64,000 nt of DNA from Coccinella septempunctata (lineage: Eukaryota > Arthropoda > Insecta > Coleoptera > Coccinellidae), in contig NC_058190.1 in assembly GCF_907165205.1 (NCBI RefSeq), positions 6,952,001 through 7,016,000 of the forward strand. Direction: 5' to 3'. The position numbers were made by a program, and so were the translations under genes. Position 1 is the first letter of the stretch, and the number at the start of each line of letters is the position of its first letter. The notes below the pieces were generated by a model. The model saw nothing but the letters and a program-made list of their open reading frames with translations. It ran no database searches and was not told where the DNA came from. This document shows, piece by piece, positions 54,409 through 64,000 of the stretch.

Positions 54409-56145
54409 TTTATACTAGCCATCAATGATATCTGTACCGTTATTGAGGCCCCAATCAATTTCGTCTTATACGCCGATGACCTGCTTCTCTTCTGCTCGGG
54501 CAAAAGTACCAAAAGTACATGTAAACTTTTGCAACGGGCTCTGAATAGTATCACCACATGGGCTAAGATAATAGGATTCAATTTCTCTCCTTCTAAATCT
54601 AAACTAATCAAGTTTACTAGAAGACACCTAACAGTCCCACCACAATTAACGATATACGATATACCTAAAAAACTCGTTGATCACCTACACTATCTCGGAA
54701 TGACATTTGACCAGAAGCTAACGTGGTCACTTCATATCAAGAAAATCAAAGGCTCCTGTATGAATACCATGAACATCCTACGAACATTGTCTCACCATCA
54801 CTGGGGATGTGACGAAGAAATACTACTCAAATTCTACAGATCACTCATTCGTTCAAGACTTGACTACGGCAGTATGCTTTATTCCACATCTAGTAAATCA
54901 AATTTAAAATTGCTCAACAGCATACCCAACACTGCTCTGCGCCTCTCCCTTGGAGCATTCAGATCCAGCCCATCAATAAGTTTACACGTTGAAGCACAAG
55001 AATTTCCGCTCAACTTTCGCCGACAGCAAAATCTCCTTACTTACATATCCAAAGTGTCTGCTCTTCCGAATCACCCAGTGCGACACCTGCTTGAAACTTC
55101 ACAAGAGCCACCTACTATGAAGCCCATGACCTTGCTCTCAATTCCACAAATTGCAAAGCAAAATTTGGGGCCTATAGATCTGACCTTAACATCTCCCATT
55201 ACGTTTCCGAAACACACCCCATGGTCTAGACACCACCCAAGGCCAAATACCTCTCTGCATAGACACATCAAACTAGAAACTTTGGGAATAATTATTAAGC
55301 AACACTTATTTGAACTAATTGAGCATGAAAAGTTTGACGAAGAACTATACACCGACGCCTCCAAAGACGAGCAGGGAATAGCATGCTCGATCATCAATGA
55401 ATCGAATGCCCCAGTGTCCTACAAACTCCCATCCATCTGCAGCATCCACACTGGTGAACTCTTCGCAATTTATAAATCTCTTTGCAGTCCTCTTATCCCA
55501 GGTCAAAAGCTCGCAATACTCACAGACTCTTTATCTTCAATTGAATCCATAGACAACATTTACTCGAAGAACCCTCTGGTACAGCAAATTCTAGAACGAT
55601 GCCATACCCTTAAAGCGAAGGAGAATATTTCCACCACTATAATCTGGATCCCATCACATATTGGTGTAACAGGAAACGAAGCTACAGATCAGGCCGCAAA
55701 TCAAGCACGAACTTCCGACCTTCCTGTGACCCAAATCCAACTTCATACAGACCTCAAAAATGCCATAAAGCTGAGATCCTTACAGGAATGGCAAGTCCAA
55801 TGGGAGGGAGCTAGCACTGGACTACATATGATACAACCCAAAATACATAATCCACCACAAATTAGTTTGGGCAGAAAAGACAAAACCGTAGTGAGAAGAC
55901 TTCGAATAGGCCACACCAAGCTAACCCACAGCTATCTGATGTCTTCAGAAAATCAGCCCAAATGCGAACACTGTCAGAATACCCGTCTAACTGTTGAACA
56001 CCTACTATGTATCTGTCCATATTACGGACATGACCGACGACGACTTGGGCTGAGAGAGAATCTTGGAAATATCCTCAATTCACAAAAACAAATTGAATTA
56101 GCTCTTAAATTTCTCGAAAAATGTCAACTTTACAATAATATATAA
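54409..56145 (+). CDS. LINE ORF2 C-terminal part: RT, RNase H, knuckle
   Basis: The open frame begins at the truncation, with ILAINDICTVI and the catalytic LYADDLLLF box. It has no native start; the first TTG or ATG inside is incidental. The thumb (FNFSPSKSKLIKF, LGMTFDQKLTW) follows. RNase H, which removes RNA from the hybrid, has all four acidic residues in YTDAS, TGELFAIY, LTDSLSS and GNEATDQAA; counted from 54529 these are D276, E310, D333 and D387, with WIPSHIG before the last. A CCHC-type knuckle CEHC...H....C lies near residues 479-496. 579 codons without a stop indicate a recent copy, though RT fingers and endonuclease are missing. Confidence 0.88.
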   Translation, partial: FILAINDICTVIEAPINFVLYADDLLLFCSGKSTKSTCKLLQRALNSITTWAKIIGFNFSPSKSKLIKFTRRHLTVPPQLTIYDIPKKLVDHLHYLGMTFDQKLTWSLHIKKIKGSCMNTMNILRTLSHHHWGCDEEILLKFYRSLIRSRLDYGSMLYSTSSKSNLKLLNSIPNTALRLSLGAFRSSPSISLHVEAQEFPLNFRRQQNLLTYISKVSALPNHPVRHLLETSQEPPTMKPMTLLSIPQIAKQNLGPIDLTLTSPITFPKHTPWSRHHPRPNTSLHRHIKLETLGIIIKQHLFELIEHEKFDEELYTDASKDEQGIACSIINESNAPVSYKLPSICSIHTGELFAIYKSLCSPLIPGQKLAILTDSLSSIESIDNIYSKNPLVQQILERCHTLKAKENISTTIIWIPSHIGVTGNEATDQAANQARTSDLPVTQIQLHTDLKNAIKLRSLQEWQVQWEGASTGLHMIQPKIHNPPQISLGRKDKTVVRRLRIGHTKLTHSYLMSSENQPKCEHCQNTRLTVEHLLCICPYYGHDRRRLGLRENLGNILNSQKQIELALKFLEKCQLYNNI

Positions 56146-56286
56146 ATTCTCAAATGTTAGTTCTTTAAGCTTCGAATACTTAGATTTATATTTAGAATAA
56201 GTTAATGTGTACTGTACCTCGTGTCAATGATCTCGATGTCGAGACACGTTAATTCGAAATAAAATAAAAAAAATAAAAAAAAAAGA
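54409..56286 (+). mobile_element. I-type LINE, 3' part with RNase H
   Basis: 5'-truncated insertion that starts inside the RT palm and ends in an A-rich tail (AAATAAAATAAAAAA-like, 56260-56286). The 3' UTR carries a small hairpin, TGTCGAGACACG. The coding part is uninterrupted. RNase H after the RT marks the I group of LINEs. Confidence 0.85.
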
Positions 56287-57504
56287 TTTAAATTTGATAT
56301 TTCTTCATTAGTACCTATGTAGAATTTTTTATTATTTTTATAGTTATCTGTTTTTTATTATCCTTATATTTTCGACATTGGTTCAACATTGATACAACAG
56401 TTTTTTCCCCACAAGTGAAAAAACTTAATGAATTTTCGCCTGAGAATTTATGTTTATTTTCATGGGACATTAAATAACATTCAATCAAGTACACAACATA
56501 TACTGTAAAGATGATATCATTTTCAAACCTTTCCTTACATTTGTATTTGTTTTATTTTTAATTTTTACAAATTGGCCCTTTGAAAGTTTCGTATAGATAA
56601 TTTTTGGTGAAACGCTTCAGTTTTTTTAGGGAATTTTCGGCGAAATGGTGATGTTATCAAACACCTGTTTAAAAAATTGACTCCCTTCGAAAACACCCGG
56701 TATAATCTTGATATCCAGTTAGTGGCTACTAAAACTGATTAAGAAATAGTTATCTTGATCTGATTCTTCTTGAATAGCAATGAAAGAAATTGAATTCCTT
56801 CTTTTTCGCTTAATCTTTCCGGTGAAAACATCCATACTGATAAAATTCCCCATTACAAACGTCCCAAGCTGACCGCTATCGACATGTCGAATGCACTCGG
56901 GTTCATTTTAGGTTAAATTTATGTTATGTCAGTAACGAGATCCATATTAAAAGTTACCGGTCCGCGAAGAAGATAAAGTGTTTTCCAATTTTGCGCTCAG
57001 ATCGCAGAGTCGCGATGCTAATGATCCGTGAAAAGGGAAACTGTATTTTCCGATTTTCCTGTCCGTGTTTGTGAATGTTCAGATATTGGGGCTGCCCTAT
57101 ATCAGATCGAAGAGGAAGGGATTCTTTATTAGAAAATTGTGTTCATGATGGGTTTTTTATATATGATCTCAGTTTTCTAATTGAGTAAAGGATTATAGTT
57201 AAGTGTATTATTTGATCTAGCGAAAATCTGACTTTTTAACATGAATATTCGATAATAGCTGATCAGGCTGAAGTTGTTCTGCCATAGGAATATTTAATAT
57301 TCTGAAGTAAAATGAAGAATAAAAAAAATTAAATGAAAATTGTATGAATAGTGAAAAAAGTTTTTGTTTCAAACTTTTCATCAAAAACCTTGGTTGAAGA
57401 CATAATTTCACATACCATTTATGTGAAATCTTCATTCAAATTGAACATCGACTTCTTATTGCACTGCTTTTTTGTGAACAACAAATTTGTTTTGTTTTCT
57501 ACAT
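56287..57504. other. No gene recognised; one hairpin-repeat relative
   Basis: 56590-56700 shares TTTTTGGTGAAACGCTTCA with the 51440-51640 family and ends GAAAACACCCGGTATA. The rest is AT-rich. Confidence 0.4.
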
Positions 57505-57654
57505 GGTTGCGTTCACAAACTTACTCCGAAAGTAGAGTATGAGTATGGCCATGCTCGGAGAGCATACTCTGGGGAACTAAAAGTACGTTTGTGAACGCTT
57601 CGAGAAATCAGAGCTTACTCAGAGCTTGCTCAAAGTAAGTTTGTGAACGCAACC
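57505..57654. mobile_element. MITE, 150 bp, 21-bp perfect ends
   Basis: Ends GGTTGCGTTCACAAACTTAC(T) and the exact inverse. CAT flanks both sides (57502-57504 and 57655-57657), a 3-bp duplication. Inner words GTTTGTGAACGC and GAGCTTACTC repeat in both orientations. Confidence 0.85.
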
Positions 57655-57755
57655 CATTCAACTAACTCTGCGGAAAGTATAGACTTTCAAGTTTGATGCC
57701 GCAAACACTCAAGCGATGTCCTTGAGATTTATTTATTTTCATTGTAAATGTAACC

Positions 57756-58016
57756 CAGGGTTTCATAAAGTTTGATCGGGGAATGAACGCTTGATTGACG
57801 ATTAGACGTCAATTTGTTTTCTATCGGTAATTCAGTCATTATCATTCAGAATATCATTCTCGCATCAAATTATGATGTTTATACGTCCATTCAATTATTC
57901 TCAATTACTAATTCTTCAATATATTCAGAAATGAGAAGATTTCAGTGATTTCCTTTTAGAAATCGAGTAACTGTCAAACCGTTGATCGGACAATCAAAGT
58001 TTTATGAAACCCGCTG
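57756..58016. mobile_element. MITE-like element, about 261-266 bp
   Basis: Ends CAGGGTTTCATAAAGTTTGA and, inverted, CAGCGGGTTTCATAAAACTT. TAA lies at 57751-57753 and 58017-58019, which would fit a 3-bp TWA duplication if the element starts at 57754. Partial similarity to 35866-35960. Confidence 0.65.
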
Positions 58017-59570
58017 TAAGTCACACTAGAAACCACAGAACACTAATATGAGAGAATTGCAAACGTGGTTCAAAACAAGTGCAACACGATGACATTTATT
58101 GGTCCTTTCGATAGGTCTGAAGGTACATTTTGGCGGAAATTTGAAATTGCAATAGATCTGATATCTGAAAATGATATCTCATATTTGAAAATGAGAATTC
58201 TCTTGGAAGGCGAACATATTGAAGAAAAATATTGAATCGGAATCCACAAACTATATCAGAAATGGATGAACTATAATATGTTATTATGGGAAAAGCAAGA
58301 TGTACCAGAAGTAGTGAATTTATTGAATTTCATTCACATCATGAATAGTTAACTTGAGCAACAATCATAACAATGATAATGACTAAAATTTATCCAAGAA
58401 AGGGATACTGGTTCCAGGGAATTTTCCATATGAGGTATTAAAATGAATTTTTTGAGGTGGATCAAATAGTTGTTTTTGTATATATGATAAAAATTCCCCG
58501 AAAACGAGTATAAAAGTCTACTGTGAGTCTCTCTCATATGTTGTATGATATTAATTTAAATTTGAACAATTTCAGATGAAGAAAACAAATTCATGTGATA
58601 ATCTCATTTTGATTAAATTAAATGATTGTTGATGGTCAGTTTGATTAGCAATTGAGCATAGCTTGATGTCTGCATCTTATGGAATCTTTTCTTTCTTTTT
58701 CCTACAATGTAGGTAGGTACTCTTTATGTTGAAGGCTGGTAGGTTTTTGCATAGGCTCGACTTTCATTTGCTTCAAAGTAAAACAATCGTGTATGAAAAA
58801 TAATAACAGTGAGAGTGACGATATTGGAGAACTTGACTCTACTAGGATTAAATTGATTAGTGAAAAAGAATGACAGAACAGAGTCAAATTTCACATGTAA
58901 CATCGGTCACAATTTCCGTATTCACTATATACAAGAAATACACATATTCACATTAAAAAATAACAGTCTTCGAATTTCACACTACATAAAAAAGATATAC
59001 ATATACAAAGGTTATACATATCATAACCTTGAAATTTCCAATATATTCATAATGAAAATGAACATAAAAATACTGATTCAGATAACTTTCTTCAATCACA
59101 AAATGGAATATTCAGTATTCCTTCATGCGAAAAGAAATATATTGGAATTAAAACATATTCCAAAAATAAATGAGTATGTTTTTTCCTGAAAAATATTTGA
59201 ATAGAATTACCGGAAAACTCTTTTTGACAGAATTTCTAATAACCTGTACACATTTTTTAGGGTTGTAATATCTTAGGGTTTTTAAGAAGATCAAACACTC
59301 TGAGGGTGATCTCATTTATTTCCACATTCGACATTCGGTCATATTACATACCAATTTTCAACTGGTTCGCGTTAACAATATAAGTTCGCTCCATGCAACA
59401 ATTACATGCGCACAAGAATGAAGTGCGTACATTACAAAGGTAATATCAATAAACTGTATAAATTTCAAATTCTTAATTCAGTGTGATATTCATATAATAT
59501 ACTTCAATTTAATAATTATTTATTGATTATTATTATATATTATCTAAATAATTAGATAAAAAAAGTTTTT
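58017..59570. other. No gene recognised
   Basis: AT-rich, short frames only. Confidence 0.35.
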
Positions 59571-59639
59571 TGAGTTTGATTGACTTTTTGTTCCATTCAA
59601 ACTATTTTAAGTTTAATGGACAACTTTTCTCACAGATAG

Positions 59640-60003
59640 ATGGCACAACCTGGGAGGTATTGCAAGCCCATCTTTCTGAGTAATTGGATAAGACAATCTA
59701 AAAATAATTTGAATGATGTTAAAAACAAAGAAAAAACAGCTCTTTGTTCTCATTACTTCAATGAAAACCGTATTATTGATTTTGATGGTGTTAATGTTTG
59801 TGGAAGGGAGGGAAATTTTGAAAAAAAATTTTGGTGATGATATATATATAAGTTTGTACGATTCCATGAACTATAGAATGGACACTGAACACTTGGCTCG
59901 ACATTATAGTTCCATCATTGAAAAATATGAAAATTCTTGTCAACTTAGACTAATTATAAAGTTAAAAAAAAATGTAATAGTTGTTTTTGATGTGTCGATG
60001 TAA
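59640..60003 (+). pseudogene. Penelope-like GIY-YIG endonuclease, C-terminal part, frameshifted
   Basis: Frame 1 (59640-59837): QSKNNLNDVKNKEKTALCSH, then FNENRIIDFDGVNV and EGNFEKK. After a run of eight or so A at about 59818-59826 the reading passes to a second frame: DDIYISLYDSMNYRMDTEHL and a helical end. The series (K/R-x-T-A-L-x-x-H, IDFD, E-x-N-F, I-x-I, N-x-x-x-D-T-x-x-L) is the C-terminal half of the GIY-YIG domain of Penelope-like proteins. The GIY-YIG box itself is upstream and not preserved. Confidence 0.65.
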
Positions 60004-60312
60004 ACATTTTTTAAAAACATAAAGATAAAATTGTAATTTTATGGTTTGCCTCATGAGTCGTCTGGTTGTTGACACTGTTTCTGTTTCGGTTTTGTCTCCT
60101 TTCATTTTATGTCATTCTTTTTTCGCCATCCTTAAATGCGACTGATTTCTCAATTGACCATATTATTATATGATATATGATTTTGGATTTTATCGTTGAA
60201 TGATTGTGGTATTGTTAACACCGTGTGGTTAATTTTTGGACTTCTTTGGTAAATAAGATTTGTTGATATTATATGTGACATTGTATTATATATTTTTGAA
60301 TAAATTGTAGGC

Positions 60313-60343
60313 CTGAAGAAGCAGAAGGCAACTTCTGCGAAAC
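60313..60343 (+). ncRNA. Hammerhead-ribozyme-like motif 3
   Basis: CTGAAGA, one A, then a perfect 7-bp stem GCAGAAG/CTTCTGC closed by GCAA, then GAAAC. It lies 310 bp after the endonuclease stop. As in motifs 1 and 2 there is one extra base before stem II. Stem III and a NUH cleavage site are not obvious downstream, so self-cleavage is doubtful. Confidence 0.5.
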
Positions 60344-60360
60344 GTCGCCCACGGCAGTTG

Positions 60361-61439
60361 TATAACCATTAATATTTTTAATTTACTCCTATTTTCTGAC
60401 AGAATAGACCCGTTTGCTTAATTTGAAAGAATACTTTCGAGCATTTTTTCACTCCTTGCATCTCAAACAGGCACAATTCCGCTGGCAACGAAATCTGAAA
60501 TAAAGTAACGACGCAACCGATTGCTGACAGTTCCGTCCGCAATCCGATTGTTAGGGTTGCAGTGGAGGCACTGCCAAAATTTGATCATTTTGATCCAATC
60601 AGTGCGTTGCGTGTTTCGTACGGGGAGGGTAGCTTTGGACGCTTCCATATTTTTCAGTTGCCTCTCAGAAAAAATTGATTTGCAACGTATTGAAAACAGT
60701 TTCAGCAAATGATCAATTAAAACAAGAAATGTTGATATAGTTGTGAGTCCACTTCTCGAACTCTCGTTCCTCATGCCCTGGTTTTTTGGGAGCACGAAAT
60801 CCAATCGTGTGGCAAACGAACGGCTGCTGCGGTGTATCAGGACCTGAACAACGAGACCCACTACCGGATGATATTATTCTCGCCTCTGAGATACCGCAAA
60901 ATAGGCCACAGATATATTACAACTTTATCGTCTTCCAAGACCGACTCATTGGTCGATAACCGGAAACCAAGCCCTCGTCCGGGGAAGTTCAAGATATTCA
61001 CGTGGAGCAAAGGTCACGTGTAGCGACTCTTTCCTGCATTGGCTGCCACATGGCCAATACTCGATAGTAGGGCCGCCCAGGCACCTGTCGTGCTTCTTTT
61101 GTTTTCATCATATTGTGTTGCTTTAGCAACTTCTATGCCCACCATCTTACACGATGAGTCGGGAATTCGGCTTGCGAATAGAGAGAAAATTTAATTGGGT
61201 TTTGTCACTTTTTCGTATGTAAAAATATCCTTCTGTGCTAACTTGGGTATAATTAAGTATAAAAAGAAATATTTCTTCAATACACTGATTGAGTCGCGAG
61301 CATAGTTAAACATACAATTTTTTCAGATTATCGCAAAGGAGATATGGAAATCAAATAGGAACCTAAGTTCAGGGAAATATAAAGCCATATTTACTCTCGT
61401 TTTGCTACGATCTACCCACTACTTGGTTTCTTTTGCTCA
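60361..61439. other. Less AT-rich unassigned stretch
   Basis: 60440-61170 has more G+C than its surroundings. Minus frame 60861-60463 (132 codons) and plus frame 60832-61023 are open but show no known domain, and no splice structure could be supported. Confidence 0.3.
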
Positions 61440-61551
61440 CCTTTTGTTCAAAATCGGGGGTGTTCAAATTTTGTGAAATTTATTGAAGTTTATTGTGCCT
61501 ATATCGTCATACAATCGACCGCATGAAGCTAATACAAATACTAATAGTCCA

Positions 61552-62054
61552 AGATCCCAGAGCGACCAGACATAACTTATTTTCACACAGATGAAACTTT
61601 AGGATCTCAGTAGATTCTCATGTGCTTTGAATACGTGTGAACTTGTGTACCCTGGCAAGAGTTTTGGCCCATGGGAAGTGTCTGGCACTTATAATATAAC
61701 TTCAGAACAATATTCCTTAAATCATATATGAAAATTAGCCATGTGAAAATAAGTAAAGTTCATATATCTTTTGTGCATCTTCAAAGTGTCTGGCAAGAGT
61801 TTTGGCCCATGGGAAGTGTCTGGCACTTATAATATAACTTCAGAATGATATTCTTTAAAACATATATAAAAATCAGCCATGTGAAAATAAGTAAAGTAAC
61901 ACTTATTTTTAGTCACCTTTGCCACCTGGCATCTGCCCATGTGTCACTAGGCAAGTTACAAAAGTTCGCAGGTATTCAAAGCACATGAGAATCTACTGAG
62001 ATCCTAAAGTTTCATTTGTGTGAAAATAAGTTATGTCTGGTCGCTCTGGGATCT
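61552..62054. mobile_element. MITE, 503 bp, about 85-bp ends, internal duplication
   Basis: Arms AGATCCCAGAGCGACCAGAC... to ...GTGCTTTGAATAC match over at least 80 bp with one mismatch seen. Inside, a 138-bp segment beginning TGGCAAGAGTTTTGGCCCAT occurs twice in tandem (61653 and 61791). I could not place a target duplication, although comparison with copies X and Y shows the sequence is an insertion. Confidence 0.85.
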
Positions 62055-62691
62055 CACTCTATAACAACATCTATAAACTCAGAATGACATTATGCAATTA
62101 AAAACAGAAGTAATGTAGAGTGATTCAAATGAGAAGTCAGACTCAGACACTGAGAAAGTTCAACAAATTCAATATCAATACGATGTTTACAGTAACACTG
62201 AAAATTGATTGCGAAAGCCTCTTTATTCCGCCAGAAAAACAAAACATTAAAATATGGAAATTCAATGAGAAGACTGAGTTGTAACAATCACGCGGTCCAG
62301 GAGGTGAAAGCTAAATTGTCTAAGTCTGGTCATCAATGAGATCAATACATTGAATATAAGTAGAGCAATAATATTATAATTAGTATTGTACGTTGGTCTT
62401 GAAGAATCAATTAATCAATAAATATAACATTTGCATAGCTGGACTGCTTACAAGTAAGCACGATCATAACGTTCATCAGAAAAATGGGAGATACAAATGA
62501 CAAATTATGAGAGGTACAAAATGAGAGTACTAATGAGGGAAATCACAAATCGTAGGTTTCGAGAAGAGCAGAAGGCTTGAGAACTAATCTATATATCGAG
62601 CAAGATGAATTAATACAGTTAATACGAGAATACAAAGTATAATGAGTAGATCATAGCAACTGAGATAGTACACGATTACCACAGAGGAGAC

Positions 62692-63912
62692 CAGAGCTGT
62701 GCCAAAGCATTGTGCTTACTGCTTGTCAAAGCACTTGAAGCCTTTTTGGTGCTCCCGAGCACTTTTTAAAACTAGTGCTTAGTAATTCGAGCACCTTATC
62801 GAAAGGCTTAGTGCTTAGTAATCTCTAAAGAGCTCCCGAGCACTAAAGTGCTCGTGATTACTTCTGGGGATTACTAAGCACTAAGACCTTCGGAAATCTT
62901 GTCGAAACACAAATAAGCGATCAACGCGTTGACAATTTACGAGCATGTCGTATAACGCAGACAACTATTTGATGAAGAAAAGGTGATCAAAATCAATTAC
63001 GTCCGTTGAAAAGAAAAATAGATAGGGTAGACGTAGATTAAGGGTCCATTTTGCATTTTGCTTACCTATATGATTTCATTAGAGTTTATGTCATCTGAAT
63101 TTTTTTCTGATATTTTAAAAATACCGACACAAATGAATTGAAACAAAAGAACTAGTTGTAAAGTACCGACTTGTGTAGAATTTTTTGACAATCGGTTAAT
63201 TAAAAAATATGAGGAAATACAGCCGTTTGGCAGATGACGCAAAAATTGTGCAAAAACTTTCAAAATCAAATCAATCAACGAATGATATGTTACTGAATTG
63301 ATTCGACTTGAATTCCATGTTTTGATAAATGATTTTAATTTTTCGTTAACTGTTGGAATGGAATGGAATCTCAACAAAACTATCAAACTATAGGGTACTT
63401 AAAGGATTTGTCAAAATCAGCTAACCGTTCGTTGCCGTGGGGCACACAAGCTTTTCCCTCCATTGATTCCTATGCTATTTCGGTCGAGTTTGAGTGGTGT
63501 TTTATTGTGTTTTGTGCATGTTTCTGGAAAAAATTTTGTTCCCGACGTTAGATCTCCTAATCATGGACGACAGTTCGTTTATTCGAGTCTTTTCCTTAAA
63601 ATTCCGAACAGTGGGTATTCTGAAAACTTTACACTGTAGCTTTCACCTCTACTACCACACTTGATTATACAACAAAAAGCAGGCATTTCCTCATTACCTG
63701 CGAAAGTATACAAATCAAAAACTTTAACACACACCGGTTCAAAAAAATACTTTGTGTGCCCCGAAGCAACGAACGGTCAGCTGATTTTGAGAAGTAATCG
63801 CGAGCCTTTTGTGAAAAATCGGTGCTTAGTGCTCGAGACTCGGGAGCACTTTTTGTCAGTGCTTGTCGCTTAGTGCTCGAAGCACTTTTTATCAGTGCTC
63901 GGCAAAGCTCTG
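62692..63912. mobile_element. hAT-type non-autonomous transposon, 1221 bp
   Basis: Ends CAGAGCTGTGCC and, inverted, CAGAGCTTTGCC. An exact 8-bp duplication GAGGAGAC lies at 62684-62691 and 63913-63920. CAG ends with an 8-bp duplication define hAT. Subterminal regions are packed with AGCACT, GTGCTTAGT and CCCGAGCAC words in both orientations, the likely transposase-binding sites. The interior (62900-63640) has no transposase frame. Confidence 0.88.
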
Positions 63913-64000
63913 GAGGAGACCTTTCAGGGTGTAACAAGGACGACAGACTGTCAAACAGTATCATGGCGTACTACTGACCCTTGAACTAAATTAGAGGAGT

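Larger units (their letters stand above)
59600..60360 (+). mobile_element. 3' end of a Penelope-like element
   Basis: Endonuclease C-terminal text (59640-60003), a 300-bp AT-rich 3' region with AATAAA at 60298, and a hammerhead-like motif at 60313. Coding end followed by a hammerhead in the terminal repeat is the layout of Penelope-like elements. The RT and the 5' repeat are absent. Confidence 0.65.
61440..63936 (-). mobile_element. Solo-LTR-like repeat, copy Z (minus), with two insertions
   Basis: Begins on the minus strand with TGTTACACCCTGAAAGG at 63936 and ends, degraded, near 61440-61478. A 503-bp MITE (61552-62054) and a hAT derivative (62692-63912) interrupt it. Shared with copies X and Y: GCATGAAGCTAATAC, CATCTATAAACTCAGA and CTGCTTACAAGTAAGCACGA. 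This copy shows the best preserved start of the family. Confidence 0.6.

Noticed and set aside
60463..60861. 132-codon minus-strand frame as a host gene
   Set aside because: No domain, start context or splice evidence. It is kept only as an unassigned stretch.
1..64000. tRNA, rRNA, snRNA genes and CRISPR arrays
   Set aside because: By eye no cloverleaf with B-box, no conserved rRNA words and no spaced direct repeats of CRISPR type were found. A covariance search would be decisive.

Overview
The window looks like nuclear DNA of an arthropod, most likely an insect. It is AT-rich and full of insect-type transposons (Jockey/CR1, I-type, R4/Dong-type and RTE-type LINEs, gypsy and copia-type LTR elements, Penelope-like elements, hAT, PIF/Harbinger, Mutator and pogo-type MITEs). 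I recognise no bacterial signature and no host protein-coding gene, rRNA, tRNA or CRISPR array. A beetle is possible, but that is an impression and not something the sequence proves.

Layout. 1-4780: a decayed gypsy element on the minus strand whose gag is split by a PIF-type MITE and whose 5' LTR is split by a Mutator-like element, itself split by a pogo-type MITE. 4780-9510: AT-rich sequence with a fold-back MITE, a LINE 3' part ending in a C2H2 finger, and an RTE-type 3' fragment. 9660-13000: hairpin repeats and a copia-type gag/3' LTR remnant invaded by a Jockey fragment. 13600-14100: a 91-bp inverted repeat flanking a hammerhead-like motif. 14800-17600: diverged direct and inverted repeats. 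19800-20800: a four-unit minisatellite and simple repeats. 21240-28200: two of three copies of an LTR family, a TTA-flanked MITE and a Penelope-like reverse transcriptase remnant. 28500-34100: a second hammerhead-like motif, an LTR edge with a tRNA-Lys primer-binding site, and small MITEs. 36126-39476: the best preserved LINE, with an 889-codon open ORF2. 39477-43945: a second Mutator-like copy, a frameshifted Jockey/CR1 LINE and a long fold-back. 45500-47610: a LINE end followed by (TAA)7 and a Dong/R4-type LINE carrying a restriction-like endonuclease. 47700-51100: a 300-bp repeat array and an RTE-type end with internal 245-bp repeats. 54400-56290: an I-type LINE 3' part with an intact RNase H. 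57500-60400: MITEs and a Penelope-like endonuclease end followed by a hammerhead-like motif. 61450-63940: a third LTR copy carrying a 503-bp MITE and a 1.2-kb hAT derivative.

The genes here do not cooperate in a host pathway; each belongs to a mobile element and encodes parts for its own copying. What ties the window together is insertion history: several nests can be ordered, and several repeat families occur two to four times, so the window can date its own insertions. The most interesting part is the Penelope-like set: a reverse transcriptase remnant, an endonuclease remnant and three hammerhead-like motifs, one of them inside a large inverted repeat.
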